Positions 19,304 through 28,889 are shown, counted from the first letter of the stretch. The stretch is DNA of 64,000 nucleotides from Lachnospiraceae bacterium MD335 (GCA_000403335.2 KE159628.1:552241-616240), one strand, 5' to 3'. Made by a program: numbers and translations. Notes: generated from the letters alone by a model not told the origin.

Positions 19304-20878
19304 CTAACTTTTTACCGTTAGCTGGCTTCCCTGTTTCATAAAATTAAAGTGTATCTCCACTGTTGTATTGCGTTTTCCCTCTGCCATATCCTCATGGACA
19401 ACAATCTCTTTGATGAGCAGATGCAGCATCTCCCTGTCAAGTTCCCTGATGTCGGCATACTGCCTTATCAGTGACAGCCACTTTGAATTGTCCTCCTGCT
19501 CCTTTGCCGCCCCGTTAAGACGCTCACGCATCGTATCCGCCTTTTTCTGCAAGGTTTCCTGTTCGGTCTGTGCTTTCTCCATCATGCGGGTAAAATTCGT
19601 TTCGTTAATCCTGCCCGCTACCCAGTCCTCATAGAGTTTGGAAATCAGTGTATCCAGTTCGGAAAGTCGGCACTCACTCTCGGAAAGTTTTTCTTTTATG
19701 CGCCTGCTTTCTTCCTCACTGTCGCACTGGCAGCTTTTCCGCAGTTCCTCCATGACTTTCGTTTCATCCGCAAGGGCGAGTGCCGCACAGGAGCGTATCT
19801 GCTCCAAAACAATCTGATACAGCGTGTCAAGCTCCAACCGGTGCTGGCTGCAATGCGCCACACCGTAACGGTTATACTTGGCACAGGTCAGTATCCTTGT
19901 TTTTGCCTTCGCATTTGCCACACGCTGGTTCATGGTGCTGCCGCATTCCCCACATTTGACAAACCCTGCAAATATCCCATAGTTGCCCCATGCGTCCGGT
20001 CTTTTGCGCATCTTCACTTTTTCCTGCACAAGATTGTAGGTATCCATATCCACAAGCGGCTCATGCACGTTCTCCACCTGAATCCATTCCTCCGGCTTTT
20101 TATCCCCAATCCAGCCGACCTTGAAACGGTAATCTGCCTTCTGTGACGCTATCGTTCCAATATAGACGGGATTGGCGAGTATCTGCTTGATTGTGGAGAA
20201 ATCCCACATATAAATGCCCTTTTCACCGTATTCCTTTTCCCATTTGGTCACATGGTTGCGCAAGCCTTTTTTCCTGTTCCACCAGCAGGGGGCAGGGATT
20301 TTCTCATCCTCCAGCCTGCGCCTGATCCAGTTCGTTCCATGCCCTTCAGCCGCCCAGCCAAATATCTTCTGCACAATCCAAGCGGTGTCTTTGTCCGGTA
20401 TCAGGAAGTTTTTGTCCTCCGGTGACTTCATGTAGCCGAATGGTGCAATACATCCAGTAAACTTGCCCTTTTTCGCCTTGATGACGTAAGAAGAATGTAC
20501 CTTTTTCCCGATGTCCTTTGAATAAATCTCGTTGAAAACGCTGCGGAATGCGATAAGGTCATCATCTTTCCCCGTATCCACGCCGTCTGTCACGCCTATG
20601 TAGCGGATATGATGTTTTGGAAAAAATTCATCCCTCAACTGTCCCGAATGTGTGCTGTTCCGGGTAAGCCTTGACATATCCTTAGTTACCACAATGTCAA
20701 TCTTGCCCTGTTTGCAGTCGGCTAACATTCTCTGGAAGTCCGGTCTGTCCATGTATAAGCCGGAATACCCGTCATCAGCGTACACGCCTGCAACGGTATA
20801 CCCATGTTCCTGACACCACGTTTCCAGCATATCACGCTGGTTGTGTATGCTTGCGCTTTCCCCGTCAAGATTATCGTC
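19304..20878 (-). pseudogene. Resident large serine recombinase, 3' part (split by inner element)
   Basis: About 524 residues continue from DNLDGESASIHNQRDMLETW: the resolvase domain (VTKDMSRLTRN), recombinase domain, zinc ribbon (CGECGSTMNQR) and C-terminal coiled coil. The frame can be extended to 20917 but then reads SALHQNDNSKDDN, which lacks the Tyr-x-Arg-x-Ser catalytic motif and has no ribosome binding site. The missing start lies at 32980-32901. Joining 32980-32901 to 20876-19304 gives 1653 nt, exactly 551 codons including stop, and restores IYCRLSKDDNLDGES. As it stands, this part should be catalytically dead. Confidence 0.88.
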
Positions 20879-20897
20879 TTTGGAGTTGTCATTTTGG
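20877..20897. other. attL of inner element
   Basis: Core TC at 20877-20878, then 10 bp, then arm TCATTTTGG at 20889-20897. To the left lies the resident recombinase coding sequence. Confidence 0.85.
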
Positions 20898-20967
20898 TGG
20901 AGAGCAGAAAACCGCATAGAATCAGCAGAAAAGCGTAACTACACCTTTTATCAATACCCCCACATAA

Positions 20968-21279
20968 CACTCCTATCTTTCCGAGGAACAGCAGTACACG
21001 CTTTTAGAAGCGATGGGTTACAACGATGCCACGCCCTCTCTTGCACAGGCTATCAAGATGAAGAAGTTCATGCAGGAGGGAAAGCTCACGGATGGGGTTA
21101 TCCAGAGTATCATGCAGGAGGAAAAGCCGAACCAGAAAGAGAAGCCCGCCTTTAAGGACGAGCGGATAACCAAACTCATACCGAAATCCATCCCCAGAGG
21201 GCAGGAAACGGATTTTGTCGTAAAGGCGTTGGAGTTCTACAACCGCCATCTGCAAAGGCAGCGGGGGCAGGAAAGATAA
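20968..21279 (+). pseudogene. ParB-like partition protein, C-terminal fragment
   Basis: The frame opens after a stop at 20965 with HSYLSEEQQYTLLEAMGYND and continues to SIPRGQETDFVVKALEFYNRH. This matches what I know as the C-terminal region of ParB/Spo0J-like proteins in Firmicute conjugative elements (a TPSLAQAIKMK helix followed by IMQEEKPNQKEK). The DNA-binding N-terminal part is missing, so a deletion ends here, about 70 bp inside the element. ATG at 21013 is internal, and no ribosome binding site is seen. Confidence 0.65.
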
Positions 21280-21301
21280 CCGCACACTTGGGGAGAAGTC
21301 C

Positions 21302-21309
21302 GCCCTTTG
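21302..21309. repeat. Target-site duplication, left copy
   Basis: GCCCTTTG directly before the left inverted repeat; an identical copy lies at 23313-23320. Confidence 0.9.
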
Positions 21310-23312
21310 GGTTCTTTCTGAACTTTGGGTATAGGCAACAAAAATTATAGGTTGAAATCACATCTGATTTCAGCCTAAATTTTTGCCTATATCAGTTTAG
21401 ATAATTCAAATCCTTTCATCTTGGGCATAAAAGCAAGAAAACATTTTTTTGAAAGGTTGACTAATTTCGCTCTGCCATATACAATACGTTTGATGAGTTT
21501 GAATTTGTTGTTGTTTCCTTCAACAAATCCTGAACTTACTTCTAAAGATATCGCGTTCTTGACCGGGGCGATATCTTTTTTTATACATTCGCAAAACCCT
21601 TTGAGAGAGGAATCTGTATATTTTTCTAAAAAGTCATCTATTTTAGATGGTTCTTTTTCCATCAGTGCAGAATGAAATGTTTGGAATACATCCTCTGTCC
21701 ATCTGACTGCGGGATAATGCTCCTTTATCAAGTTTATATGTTCTTCTACGGTTTTATTTCTTTTTGACTTAGGATTTTTTGTGAGTATGTACTTTAATAT
21801 CTCATCCCTTTTTATTACAGTAACATCGTCCGGATAACAGTCCTCCAGCATTTTCATGGAATGTATCTTTTTTCTGCCCGGAAAATTATTCTGACTTATA
21901 CATGACAGATAAAACCATATGGTGGTTGAGGGATCTTTGATGCCTGTATGCCTCAGATAAAAATAGATGGTATCGTCAGCATGCCCGTCACGCATCATCT
22001 TATAAATGATATTTACATAGGCATTCCCCCTCCGCCCGGCTGAATGTTTTGATTTGCGCGGCCTGTCCATTCCCTGTATTTTTTCTGCCGGCATTTGGAT
22101 ATACCTTCGGGCAGTCGGTCTGCTTATTTTATATTTGCTGCAGATGAGTGCAATGTCTTTTTCCGGCATTTCATTCCACTGGCTTTGTACTTCCTGTATC
22201 ATCTTTTGTTTTTTTCCTGTTTTCTGCCTGCCGTTTTTTCTCGGCACTGTTGTAGTTATTTGCCGAATCGTCGTAATCAACCGGATTTCCATATGCATCT
22301 GTTGGCGGCGTATTGTCATAGTTTAACTGCTGTATGACAGATTCATCCGCTTTCTTTTCCCTTGAAATTTTCTTTGGAGGGGTATCAAGCACCTGTCCGC
22401 CCCTGATAAAGATTTCCGGTGGCAGCTCATTTTTAAAAATATTCTTCAGGTGTTCCATCAGATTCTGCAGCAGATGGAAACGGTCGGCAACCTGCACGCA
22501 TTCCGGCAGGACTTCGCTGACCGCCTTCGCGTATGAACTGGCGCGGTCTCTTGCAACCACTTTGATCTTTTTGTGCTCTTTGAGCCATTCCTTTAATGTC
22601 GTGCCATCCCTTCCACCCAAAAGCGCAATCATGTGGTGGTCTTTCAGATCATAAACTGCAGTTGCATAGGTCTGTCCTTTTCTGGTTGCAACATCATCGA
22701 TGCCAACTGCCTCAACATCCGGATCATCTTCAAACTTTATCCTGTTGTACAGGCGCTGTATGGTATCATTACTTACAGTAACGCCCAGGAGCTTTAACAC
22801 GCTGCTTGCGCCTTCGTTACTCATGAACATGGCCATTCCAAGTATCAGGGTATTGAGGGCATCCGTTCTTACCTGTGATGTTCGCGCAAAAGAAAGCGGC
22901 TCTGTAAACACTTTTGTCCCGCATTCAGGATTATCACACTCATATTTATAAACATTGATATGAAGGCAGGTGGGTTTGCAGCGGATCGGAATATCCTGGA
23001 TCTTCCGCATATAGGTTGCGTGAAGATGCCGGCTTTCTTCCCCGCATTGCGGACAGGCACAGCTATGTTTTCTTGATTTTATAAATATATCTAAAGAATC
23101 CGTTTCTGAATAATCATAAACATAATGATCCTTGTCTAGAAAAAAAGAATAGTCTGTAATTTCTTTATATTTCATATGGCGGTTCTCCTTACAGTATTTG
23201 GTGATACTATTGTATCATTTGTACCCAAAAATAAGAATAATATAGGTAATAAAAAAACAGATCTTTGACCTGTTCTTTTATTACCTATCATACCCAAAGT
23301 TCAGAAAGAACC
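21310..23312. mobile_element. ISL3-family insertion sequence
   Basis: A 2003-bp element with 23-bp perfect terminal inverted repeats (GGTTCTTTCTGAACTTTGGGTAT in parts: GGTTCTTTCTG-AACTTTGGGTAT) at 21310-21332 and, inverted, at 23290-23312. It is flanked by an 8-bp direct repeat, GCCCTTTG, at 21302-21309 and 23313-23320, the target-duplication length known for ISL3. One transposase gene fills it on the minus strand. Confidence 0.95.
21387..23175 (-). pseudogene. ISL3-family transposase, split by a frameshift at an A7 run
   Basis: The first part (23175-22171, 334 residues) starts MKYKEITDYSFFLDKDH and has a zinc-finger-like CPQCGEES motif and the DDE aspartates in VGIDDVATRKG and VARDRASSYAK. 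The second part (open to 21387) supplies the HTH-like segment and the catalytic Glu in SGFVEGNNNKFKLIKRI. The frames meet at GGAAAAAAACAAAAG near 22200-22215: skipping one A joins them into about 590 residues. This could be a mutation that disables the IS, or slippage on the A-run could make some full-length product. Confidence 0.85.
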
Positions 23313-23473
23313 GCCCTTTGGGGGATAGCCATTTTTTTCGGCTTCCCCCTCTCCACACCTCTCCCCCTAGATACTGCCAGTAACTATCCGAGAAAAGAAC
23401 AATTAAAGGCTGTCCAGATGGGCAGCTTTTTTTGACAGCAACTATCAACATGAGAACGAACAGGAGGTAATGA
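23313..23473. other. Short intergenic region
   Basis: Starts with the right copy of the IS target duplication (23313-23320). The rest is C/T-rich leader with GGAGG at about 23462 before the adhesin ATG. No clear promoter. Confidence 0.4.
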
Positions 23474-24238
23474 ATGAAGATTCGTAAATTATTTCAAAGA
23501 GCTGCGGCGTTAGCGTTGGCTGCGGTCACGGCATTGTCCGCCGTCCCTGCCACGACAGCGTTTGCGGCGGGCGACATCGGCACGATTTCCTTTACCCACA
23601 CCTACGACGGCGCAGGGAACGCAATCAGATATAATTCCAGTGCGAACATCGGCGGTCATACCGCAGGCGGCACGGGCGAATACAAATACCGCATGTATGT
23701 GGACGGGGAAACGGCGTTCTGCCTTCAGCCGGGCGTACCCTTAAAAACGGGCAATACGCTGGCAAAGGCATCTTCCAACACATGGAACGCCCTCTCCGCA
23801 GACCAGAAAAAGGCGGTGGGGCTTGCCTTGCTCTACGGCTATCAGGGCAACAGCGGGAATTTATCTGGAAGCGATGATGAGAAATGGCTTGCCACGCAGA
23901 CCCTTGTGTGGGAGTTCGTCACGGGATGCAGACAGGCAGCAAGCCCGTACAGCCAGACAAGCACGACCGTTTACAGCCTGCATTTTGGCTCGAATTATGC
24001 CAACAGCGGGGCAAGGGCGGCTTACGACCAGATTGTGTCATTCATGACAAGGCACAGCACGATTCCAAGCTTCATGTCGGCGGGCAAAAAGGATATTACA
24101 AAGGAGCTTGCCTATAAGGACGGCAAGTACAGCCTTACGCTGACTGACAGCAACGGCGTATTGTCCGAATATTCCTTTACCAGTTCCGACAGCAATGTAA
24201 AGGTGTCCAAGTCTGGGAATGAGAAAAGTTGGAGGTGA
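23474..24238 (+). pseudogene. Thioester-domain surface adhesin, C-terminally truncated
   Basis: A Sec signal peptide (about residues 1-32, cleavage near TAFAAG) is followed by a thioester domain: FCLQPG holds the reactive Cys-Gln pair, with the partner region WLATQTLVWEFVTG. Such proteins are normally over 1000 residues with Cna-B/SpaA isopeptide repeats and an LPXTG anchor. Here the frame stops at 254 residues with SKSGNEKSWR, six bp before the next gene, so an internal deletion removed the stalk and anchor. A secreted, unanchored thioester domain might still be made. Confidence 0.8.
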
Positions 24239-24244
24239 GGAAGA

Positions 24245-24574
24245 ATGTCTGATGCATTCAGATTTGAAACTTTTGTAGATGTTCATGACAATGTTTTTAA
24301 TGAATATCTCGGCTCTGTCATCGCAAAACTGTCCAGAGAAAACAAGGAATACCGTGCCATAAGAGCCGAGATTGAGGGCTTATATGAAAAATATCCGAAA
24401 GTCTTAGGCGTGTTTGACACGGAATCAGCGGAGGAACTGACCGAGGAAGAATGTGCCGCACTGATTAAAGTGAAGGAGCTTAGGAACAAACTTACGGACA
24501 TGGAGATGCAGTCGGTCTACTTCCGTGGTTGCTATGACAGCGTGGGGTATCTGAAAAAGGCAGGGATTTTATAA
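24245..24574 (+). CDS. Conserved mobile-element protein, function unknown
   Basis: A 109-residue acidic, helical protein starting MSDAFRFETFVDVHDNVFNEY, preceded by GGAGGTGAGG, which overlaps the truncated adhesin's end. It has no recognised catalytic motif. I associate similar small proteins with integrative conjugative elements of Firmicutes but cannot name a function. Confidence 0.6.
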   Translation: MSDAFRFETFVDVHDNVFNEYLGSVIAKLSRENKEYRAIRAEIEGLYEKYPKVLGVFDTESAEELTEEECAALIKVKELRNKLTDMEMQSVYFRGCYDSVGYLKKAGIL

Positions 24575-24740
24575 CGGACTGACCGAGAAAAAGGCGGTGT
24601 TAGCGTGAGTGCTGATGCCGCTTTTTACATAGCCACAGGGTAGAAAATTTTATAGATTGAAGAGAAGTGGAAAAATCAATAAGTGGTATATATTTTGTAA
24701 GAAGTGATAAATTTTAAAATACTATTTTACCAAAAAATAG
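24575..24740. other. Intergenic region; start of AT-rich cassette
   Basis: A weak hairpin with AAAAAGGCGG and CCGCTTTTT arms at about 24590-24628 may terminate the upstream transcript. Beyond about 24640 base composition turns strongly A/T-rich and stays so until about 28820. Confidence 0.4.
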
Positions 24741-24768
24741 TTGAAAAATCAATAAAAAATGTTATAAT
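24741..24768 (+). promoter_or_regulatory. Promoter of the AT-rich cassette
   Basis: TTGAAA at 24741-24746 and TATAAT at 24763-24768 with a 16-bp spacer, 33 bp before the radical SAM start codon. Confidence 0.65.
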
Positions 24769-24800
24769 TTAATAAAATAAGAAAGAAGATTATGTGAGGG

Positions 24801-25949
24801 ATGCATATGGAACAAAAACTTCATTGGCTAAATAATGCGATGGTAAATATAGAAGAATCAAAAAAAAGGATTAATAAAATTGTTAGAGAATATGAAAATA
24901 TAGATAAAAAATTAAAATTGATTTATTTATATGTAACCTTTGGATGTAATCAAAAATGCCAATATTGTTGGATAAACAATAATACATCATCTGGAAACAA
25001 TGAAATGAATCTCGAAATGATTGATACTATTTTGGAAGAGGCGTTACCTCTTGGATTAGAACGTGTTAAAATTACAGGTGGAGAGCCGTTTACTAATAAT
25101 AATTTAATTCGAATTATAAATAGAATACTTTCTTTTGATGTGAGAATAGACATAGAAACTAATGGTACTAGATTAAATGAAGAGTTGTTGTTGGAGATAA
25201 ATGATTTAAATAAAATTTATTTTAAGATTAGCTTAGATTCGGTAAATACATCTGAACATAATAAATTAGCAAATACTGGCAGTGATGTTTTTGCAAAAAC
25301 TATATCCAATATTTACCTTTTAAAAAAATATTCAGTAGATTTTGATATAGTTACTGTAATGAATAAAATAAATAAAAATAGCATGAATGAAACTGTTAAA
25401 TATGTCCAAAAGTTAGGAGCAAATAGTCACCGTATTATTTTAAGTATACAACCAATAGGGCATGGAAAAGAAGCAAAAGAAATTCAATTGGATTTAGATG
25501 AAACTATAGAAATGATTAATAACATTTATAAATTAAAATCTGATTATGAAAATTTAGCAGTTGGAACATTGCATTCAACATTACCACCAGCTTTTATGCC
25601 CTTGGATTCGATTCAATTTAGACCATGTAACTGGGGAGTTAATCTTTGTGGAATAATGCCAAATGGAGATGTTTCAATTTGTGCTCCTGCATTTGATTCT
25701 ATGGAAATTGTTGCAGGAAATATTTTTAATCAGAGTTTGTCAAGCATATGGTATGAATCAGAGATGTTTAAAAGCCTTTCTGAAGTTGAAGAACTGGAAG
25801 GTATTTGCGGACGATGCTCATATGTAAAAATGTGCAGAGGTATGTGCAGGATATTTGCTAAGGCAGAATATGGACGAATAACTTCTCCTTACCCGTTTTG
25901 TCAAAAAATGTATGAGAAAGGCTTATTTCCTACATATGCTATAAAATAG
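24801..25949 (+). CDS. Radical SAM/SPASM-domain enzyme
   Basis: A 382-residue protein (ATG at 24807 is an equally possible start; GTGAGGG precedes both). The radical SAM cluster motif is C49-x3-C53-x2-C56 (CNQKCQYC), followed by the glycine-rich ITGGEPF segment that binds SAM. The C-terminal third holds a SPASM-type region with CNWGVNLCG, SICAP, CGRCSYVKMCRGMC and a final PFC, expected to bind auxiliary Fe-S clusters. SPASM enzymes often modify peptides, but no precursor peptide gene is visible nearby, so the substrate is open. First gene of the cassette; codon use is extremely A/T-rich. A viperin-like role is unlikely because of the SPASM region. Confidence 0.88.
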   Translation: MHMEQKLHWLNNAMVNIEESKKRINKIVREYENIDKKLKLIYLYVTFGCNQKCQYCWINNNTSSGNNEMNLEMIDTILEEALPLGLERVKITGGEPFTNNNLIRIINRILSFDVRIDIETNGTRLNEELLLEINDLNKIYFKISLDSVNTSEHNKLANTGSDVFAKTISNIYLLKKYSVDFDIVTVMNKINKNSMNETVKYVQKLGANSHRIILSIQPIGHGKEAKEIQLDLDETIEMINNIYKLKSDYENLAVGTLHSTLPPAFMPLDSIQFRPCNWGVNLCGIMPNGDVSICAPAFDSMEIVAGNIFNQSLSSIWYESEMFKSLSEVEELEGICGRCSYVKMCRGMCRIFAKAEYGRITSPYPFCQKMYEKGLFPTYAIK

Positions 25950-25972
25950 AAAATAAGATAGGAGATTGTAAA

Positions 25973-26512
25973 ATGGAAAGTTGGGATTTTAATGAAAGTA
26001 ATGCAATGGAGCAATGGGATATATTTGATAAAAATAGGAAAAAATTAAACTATACAAAACCTCGAAAAAGTAATTTGGAAGAAGGAGAATACCATTTAGT
26101 TGTTAGAATTTGGATTGTAGATGATAAAGGAAATATATTATTGTCTAAAAGAAATCCGAGTAAAAGAGGGGGCGGGTTATGGGAATGTACAGGAGGTTCT
26201 GTTTTAAGTGGTGAAACTACGGAGCAAGCTGTTGTACGAGAGGTAAAAGAAGAGTTGGGAATAGAGTTGGATATAGCACAAGGAAATGTTGTAATGAGTG
26301 AGAGAAGGGATGGACATCATGATTTTTATGATATATGGCTATTCCGTAAAAATATTAGATTAGATGAGATTGTATTTGATAAAAATGAAGTTATTGATGT
26401 AAAATGGGTTACTATTGAACAGTATAAAAAAATGTTTGATAATAATGAAGTTATGCCGACTTTGGGTTTTTTTATTGAAATATATGAAAAGTTTATAAGT
26501 TCAATATCTTAG
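25973..26512 (+). CDS. Nudix hydrolase
   Basis: A 179-residue protein starting 23 bp after the radical SAM gene with AGGAG ahead. The Nudix box fits the consensus exactly at residues 75-97 (G75, E81, R89-E90, E93-E94, G96). The N-terminal EQWDIFDKNRKKL and GEYHLVV resemble the isopentenyl-diphosphate-isomerase-like branch of Nudix proteins, though sequence alone does not prove that chemistry. It should cleave or rearrange a diphosphate-linked substrate. Same A/T-rich composition and strand as its neighbours, so part of one operon. Confidence 0.88.
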   Translation: MESWDFNESNAMEQWDIFDKNRKKLNYTKPRKSNLEEGEYHLVVRIWIVDDKGNILLSKRNPSKRGGGLWECTGGSVLSGETTEQAVVREVKEELGIELDIAQGNVVMSERRDGHHDFYDIWLFRKNIRLDEIVFDKNEVIDVKWVTIEQYKKMFDNNEVMPTLGFFIEIYEKFISSIS

Positions 26513-26545
26513 AAATCATGATATATTATTTGAAAGGAAGAGAAA

Positions 26546-28594
26546 GTGAAATCTCGCATTTTACATTTATCCGATATTCATTTGGGGAATGATATAGGAA
26601 TAACGGATTATGAAATAGATGATAAATTAGGTGTTTTTAGAAATAATTTAATTGAAAGCAAGCAGAATTATTTTGACATTCTTTTGGATTATTTATCTAA
26701 TGCTGGAATTACGTATGATTTTGTAGTTATTTCGGGTGATATAGTACATAGAGGGCAATATGACTATAGTTCATACTTTAATACGTGTATCTTAAAATTG
26801 ATTGAATTAAAGAGGTTGCCAAATAGAAATCACATAATTATTGTCCCAGGTAATCATGATATTGTAGAGGGGAATGATAAATGGAAAATCTTTGAGCAAT
26901 ATTTAGATATTCAGTTTGTGAAACCTATAATGAAATTAAATTCCATTTCTCGAAATGAGTATTTACAAAAAGTCAATAATTTATTAAGAAAAAGAAAGCG
27001 TTCAAAGTTTATAAGTAATTTAGATTTTCCATTTATTATTGACAAAAATAAAAAAATTATATTTTATGCATTTAACTCTTGTTCATTGTGTCAAATGAAT
27101 AATGTTATAATAGATGGAAAAAGCGAAAAATTGGATTTGCCACGTATAGATAATCTGGAATTAGATTATTTTATATATACGATGAAGTCTTTAAAAGAAA
27201 TAGATAATGATTATAATGATTATTTAAAAATTGCTGTTTTTCATCATCATATTTCTTCATTTACAGAATTTGAAGAGATTAAATCATTTGAAACATTGAG
27301 TAATGCAGGGATTGTAAAAAAGACACTAATTGAAAATGGATTTAAGTTAGTATTGCATGGTCATAAGCACTATCCCAATATATATTTGGATACAACAGCA
27401 AGCAAAAAAGGAGGATTGACTGTTGTTTCGGGCGGTTCTATATGTGAAATAATAAATAGAAAAGGAGTCAAACAAGGTTTTTTTGACTTATTATATGATA
27501 GTAAAAGTCCTAATGAAATAAATCAAAGATATATAGAATTAATAAATTCAAAAAGAAATTATGATAGAGTTCCATATGAAAAAATAGAATTACCTCAAAA
27601 TAAAAGTTACATTAAAAAAAGCAATAAAATTGATGTGGCTAATATAAATAGATTAATATTAAATGTCTTAGAAAAGAATTTTGTAAAGAATAATAATATA
27701 TGTGGATGGGACAAAAAAATATTAGATAAAAAGACGGTCGGAATTTTAGGTACTGCATTTGGAATAATTTTGATGGAAATGACCGGAGGCAATTCAAAAT
27801 TTTATATTGAAAATAAAGCAAGTATAATAAATTCCTTGCATTATCAGAGAAAAACAGATGGTGGATTTGGTGTTTTATTCCAAAGCGAAAGTTCCATTAT
27901 AGCTACTTGTTGGGTAGCGCAAGCATTCAAAATATCTGAGACATGGGATTATTATTTAAAAACGATAAATGTTTTGTTAGAATTTGAAGAAATAAAATCC
28001 GAAGAAATTATTTCTGAAAGTTATGAAAGTAATACATTTACTATTGCCTTTCTTATGAGAGTATTGTTAGATTATTATATGATATTTCAAAATAATCATG
28101 TTAAAAGTACAATAGATGTATTGTATAAAAGTTTGAAAGAAGGCTATTTAGAGGATTCTCAAGGAATAAGATGGGCAAAAAATTTAAAAAATGACGAAGA
28201 AGAATCAATACCGCACACTTGCCATGCGTGTATTGCATTAATTCAATATCAGGAAATTTTCAAAAGAAATGATGAGGAATTATTTCATATATTAAAATAC
28301 GCAAAAAAATGGTTATTAGACAGACAGGATATGGCTTTTGTTGTTGAACGTATTAGACATAATGGGATGGAAGTGGTTTATGAACATAATACTATAACAT
28401 GGTATATAATTGCACTAATTAAATTGGGGGTTTCTGAATTTGAAGAAAAAGTAATTAAAAATGTTGATTCGATAATGAATAAATTTGATTGGGAAAAAGG
28501 AGTTTGGAAATATAATGATTCATATAACATATGGGAAACATATGATTCATTAATAGCATTGAGAGAGTATATAATATTTTCGGCTAAGTATTAA
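26546..28594 (+). CDS. Metallophosphoesterase fused to terpene-cyclase-like alpha/alpha toroid
   Basis: A 682-residue protein with a GTG start preceded by AAAGGAAG. Residues 1-285 are a calcineurin-like phosphoesterase with all metal motifs: D10-x-H12, GD65, GNHD (N103-H104), H233-H235 and GH273-x-H275. From about 375 to the end the sequence becomes helical with repeats such as YQRKTDGGFG, ATCWVAQAF, HTCHACIAL and ITWYIIALIKLG, like the alpha/alpha barrels of prenyltransferase beta subunits and squalene cyclases (QW-type DGGFG repeats). The acidic DxDD cyclase motif is not seen, so the toroid may bind rather than cyclise. Third gene of the cassette. I know no named protein with this architecture. 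Confidence 0.8.
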   Translation: MKSRILHLSDIHLGNDIGITDYEIDDKLGVFRNNLIESKQNYFDILLDYLSNAGITYDFVVISGDIVHRGQYDYSSYFNTCILKLIELKRLPNRNHIIIVPGNHDIVEGNDKWKIFEQYLDIQFVKPIMKLNSISRNEYLQKVNNLLRKRKRSKFISNLDFPFIIDKNKKIIFYAFNSCSLCQMNNVIIDGKSEKLDLPRIDNLELDYFIYTMKSLKEIDNDYNDYLKIAVFHHHISSFTEFEEIKSFETLSNAGIVKKTLIENGFKLVLHGHKHYPNIYLDTTASKKGGLTVVSGGSICEIINRKGVKQGFFDLLYDSKSPNEINQRYIELINSKRNYDRVPYEKIELPQNKSYIKKSNKIDVANINRLILNVLEKNFVKNNNICGWDKKILDKKTVGILGTAFGIILMEMTGGNSKFYIENKASIINSLHYQRKTDGGFGVLFQSESSIIATCWVAQAFKISETWDYYLKTINVLLEFEEIKSEEIISESYESNTFTIAFLMRVLLDYYMIFQNNHVKSTIDVLYKSLKEGYLEDSQGIRWAKNLKNDEEESIPHTCHACIALIQYQEIFKRNDEELFHILKYAKKWLLDRQDMAFVVERIRHNGMEVVYEHNTITWYIIALIKLGVSEFEEKVIKNVDSIMNKFDWEKGVWKYNDSYNIWETYDSLIALREYIIFSAKY

Positions 28595-28827
28595 AATTGA
28601 AAAATCAAATTTGCTTTTTACTAATGCGAGATTCGGTTGAAGCAAACTCCCTAATGGATATAGATTTATATAAAGAGATGCATTTGACAGTTATGATAAA
28701 ATTAAAGTCATTGGAGAAATTTTTGAAGAAACATTTGATATTAAGTCAAAGAATATAAGGAACTATATACAATTTTAGTAGAAGTGTATTGATTTAGTTA
28801 ATATATTGATAGATTTATTTATTACAT
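28595..28827. other. AT-rich intergenic debris
   Basis: A short frame reading RDAFDSYDKIKVIGEIFEE and SKNIRNYIQF (about 28675-28780) looks like the tail of a lost protein; upstream stops interrupt it. No intact gene. Confidence 0.4.
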
Positions 28828-28870
28828 AGCCGAGAGGTTTTCATTAGCGAAAATCCCTCGGCTTATTTTA
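28828..28870 (+). terminator. Hairpin terminator at end of AT-rich cassette
   Basis: AGCCGAGAGGTTTTC at 28828-28842 pairs with GAAAATCCCTCGGCT at 28849-28863 apart from two positions, followed by T-rich sequence. It separates the cargo operon from the DUF3848 operon. Confidence 0.65.
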
Positions 28871-28889
28871 TTTTCAAGGAGGTGTGTGA

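Noticed and set aside
20878-20917. Start of a complete serine recombinase at 20917
   Set aside because: The extra codons read SALHQNDNSKDDN, lacking the Tyr-x-Arg-x-Ser motif, have no ribosome binding site, and belong to the inner element's end; the true start is at 32980.
24801-25949. Prokaryotic viperin
   Set aside because: The C-terminal cysteine clusters are SPASM-type and the cluster motif context differs from viperins.
28828-28863. CRISPR repeat or riboswitch
   Set aside because: Single hairpin with T-rich tail and no repeats or conserved aptamer; a terminator explains it.
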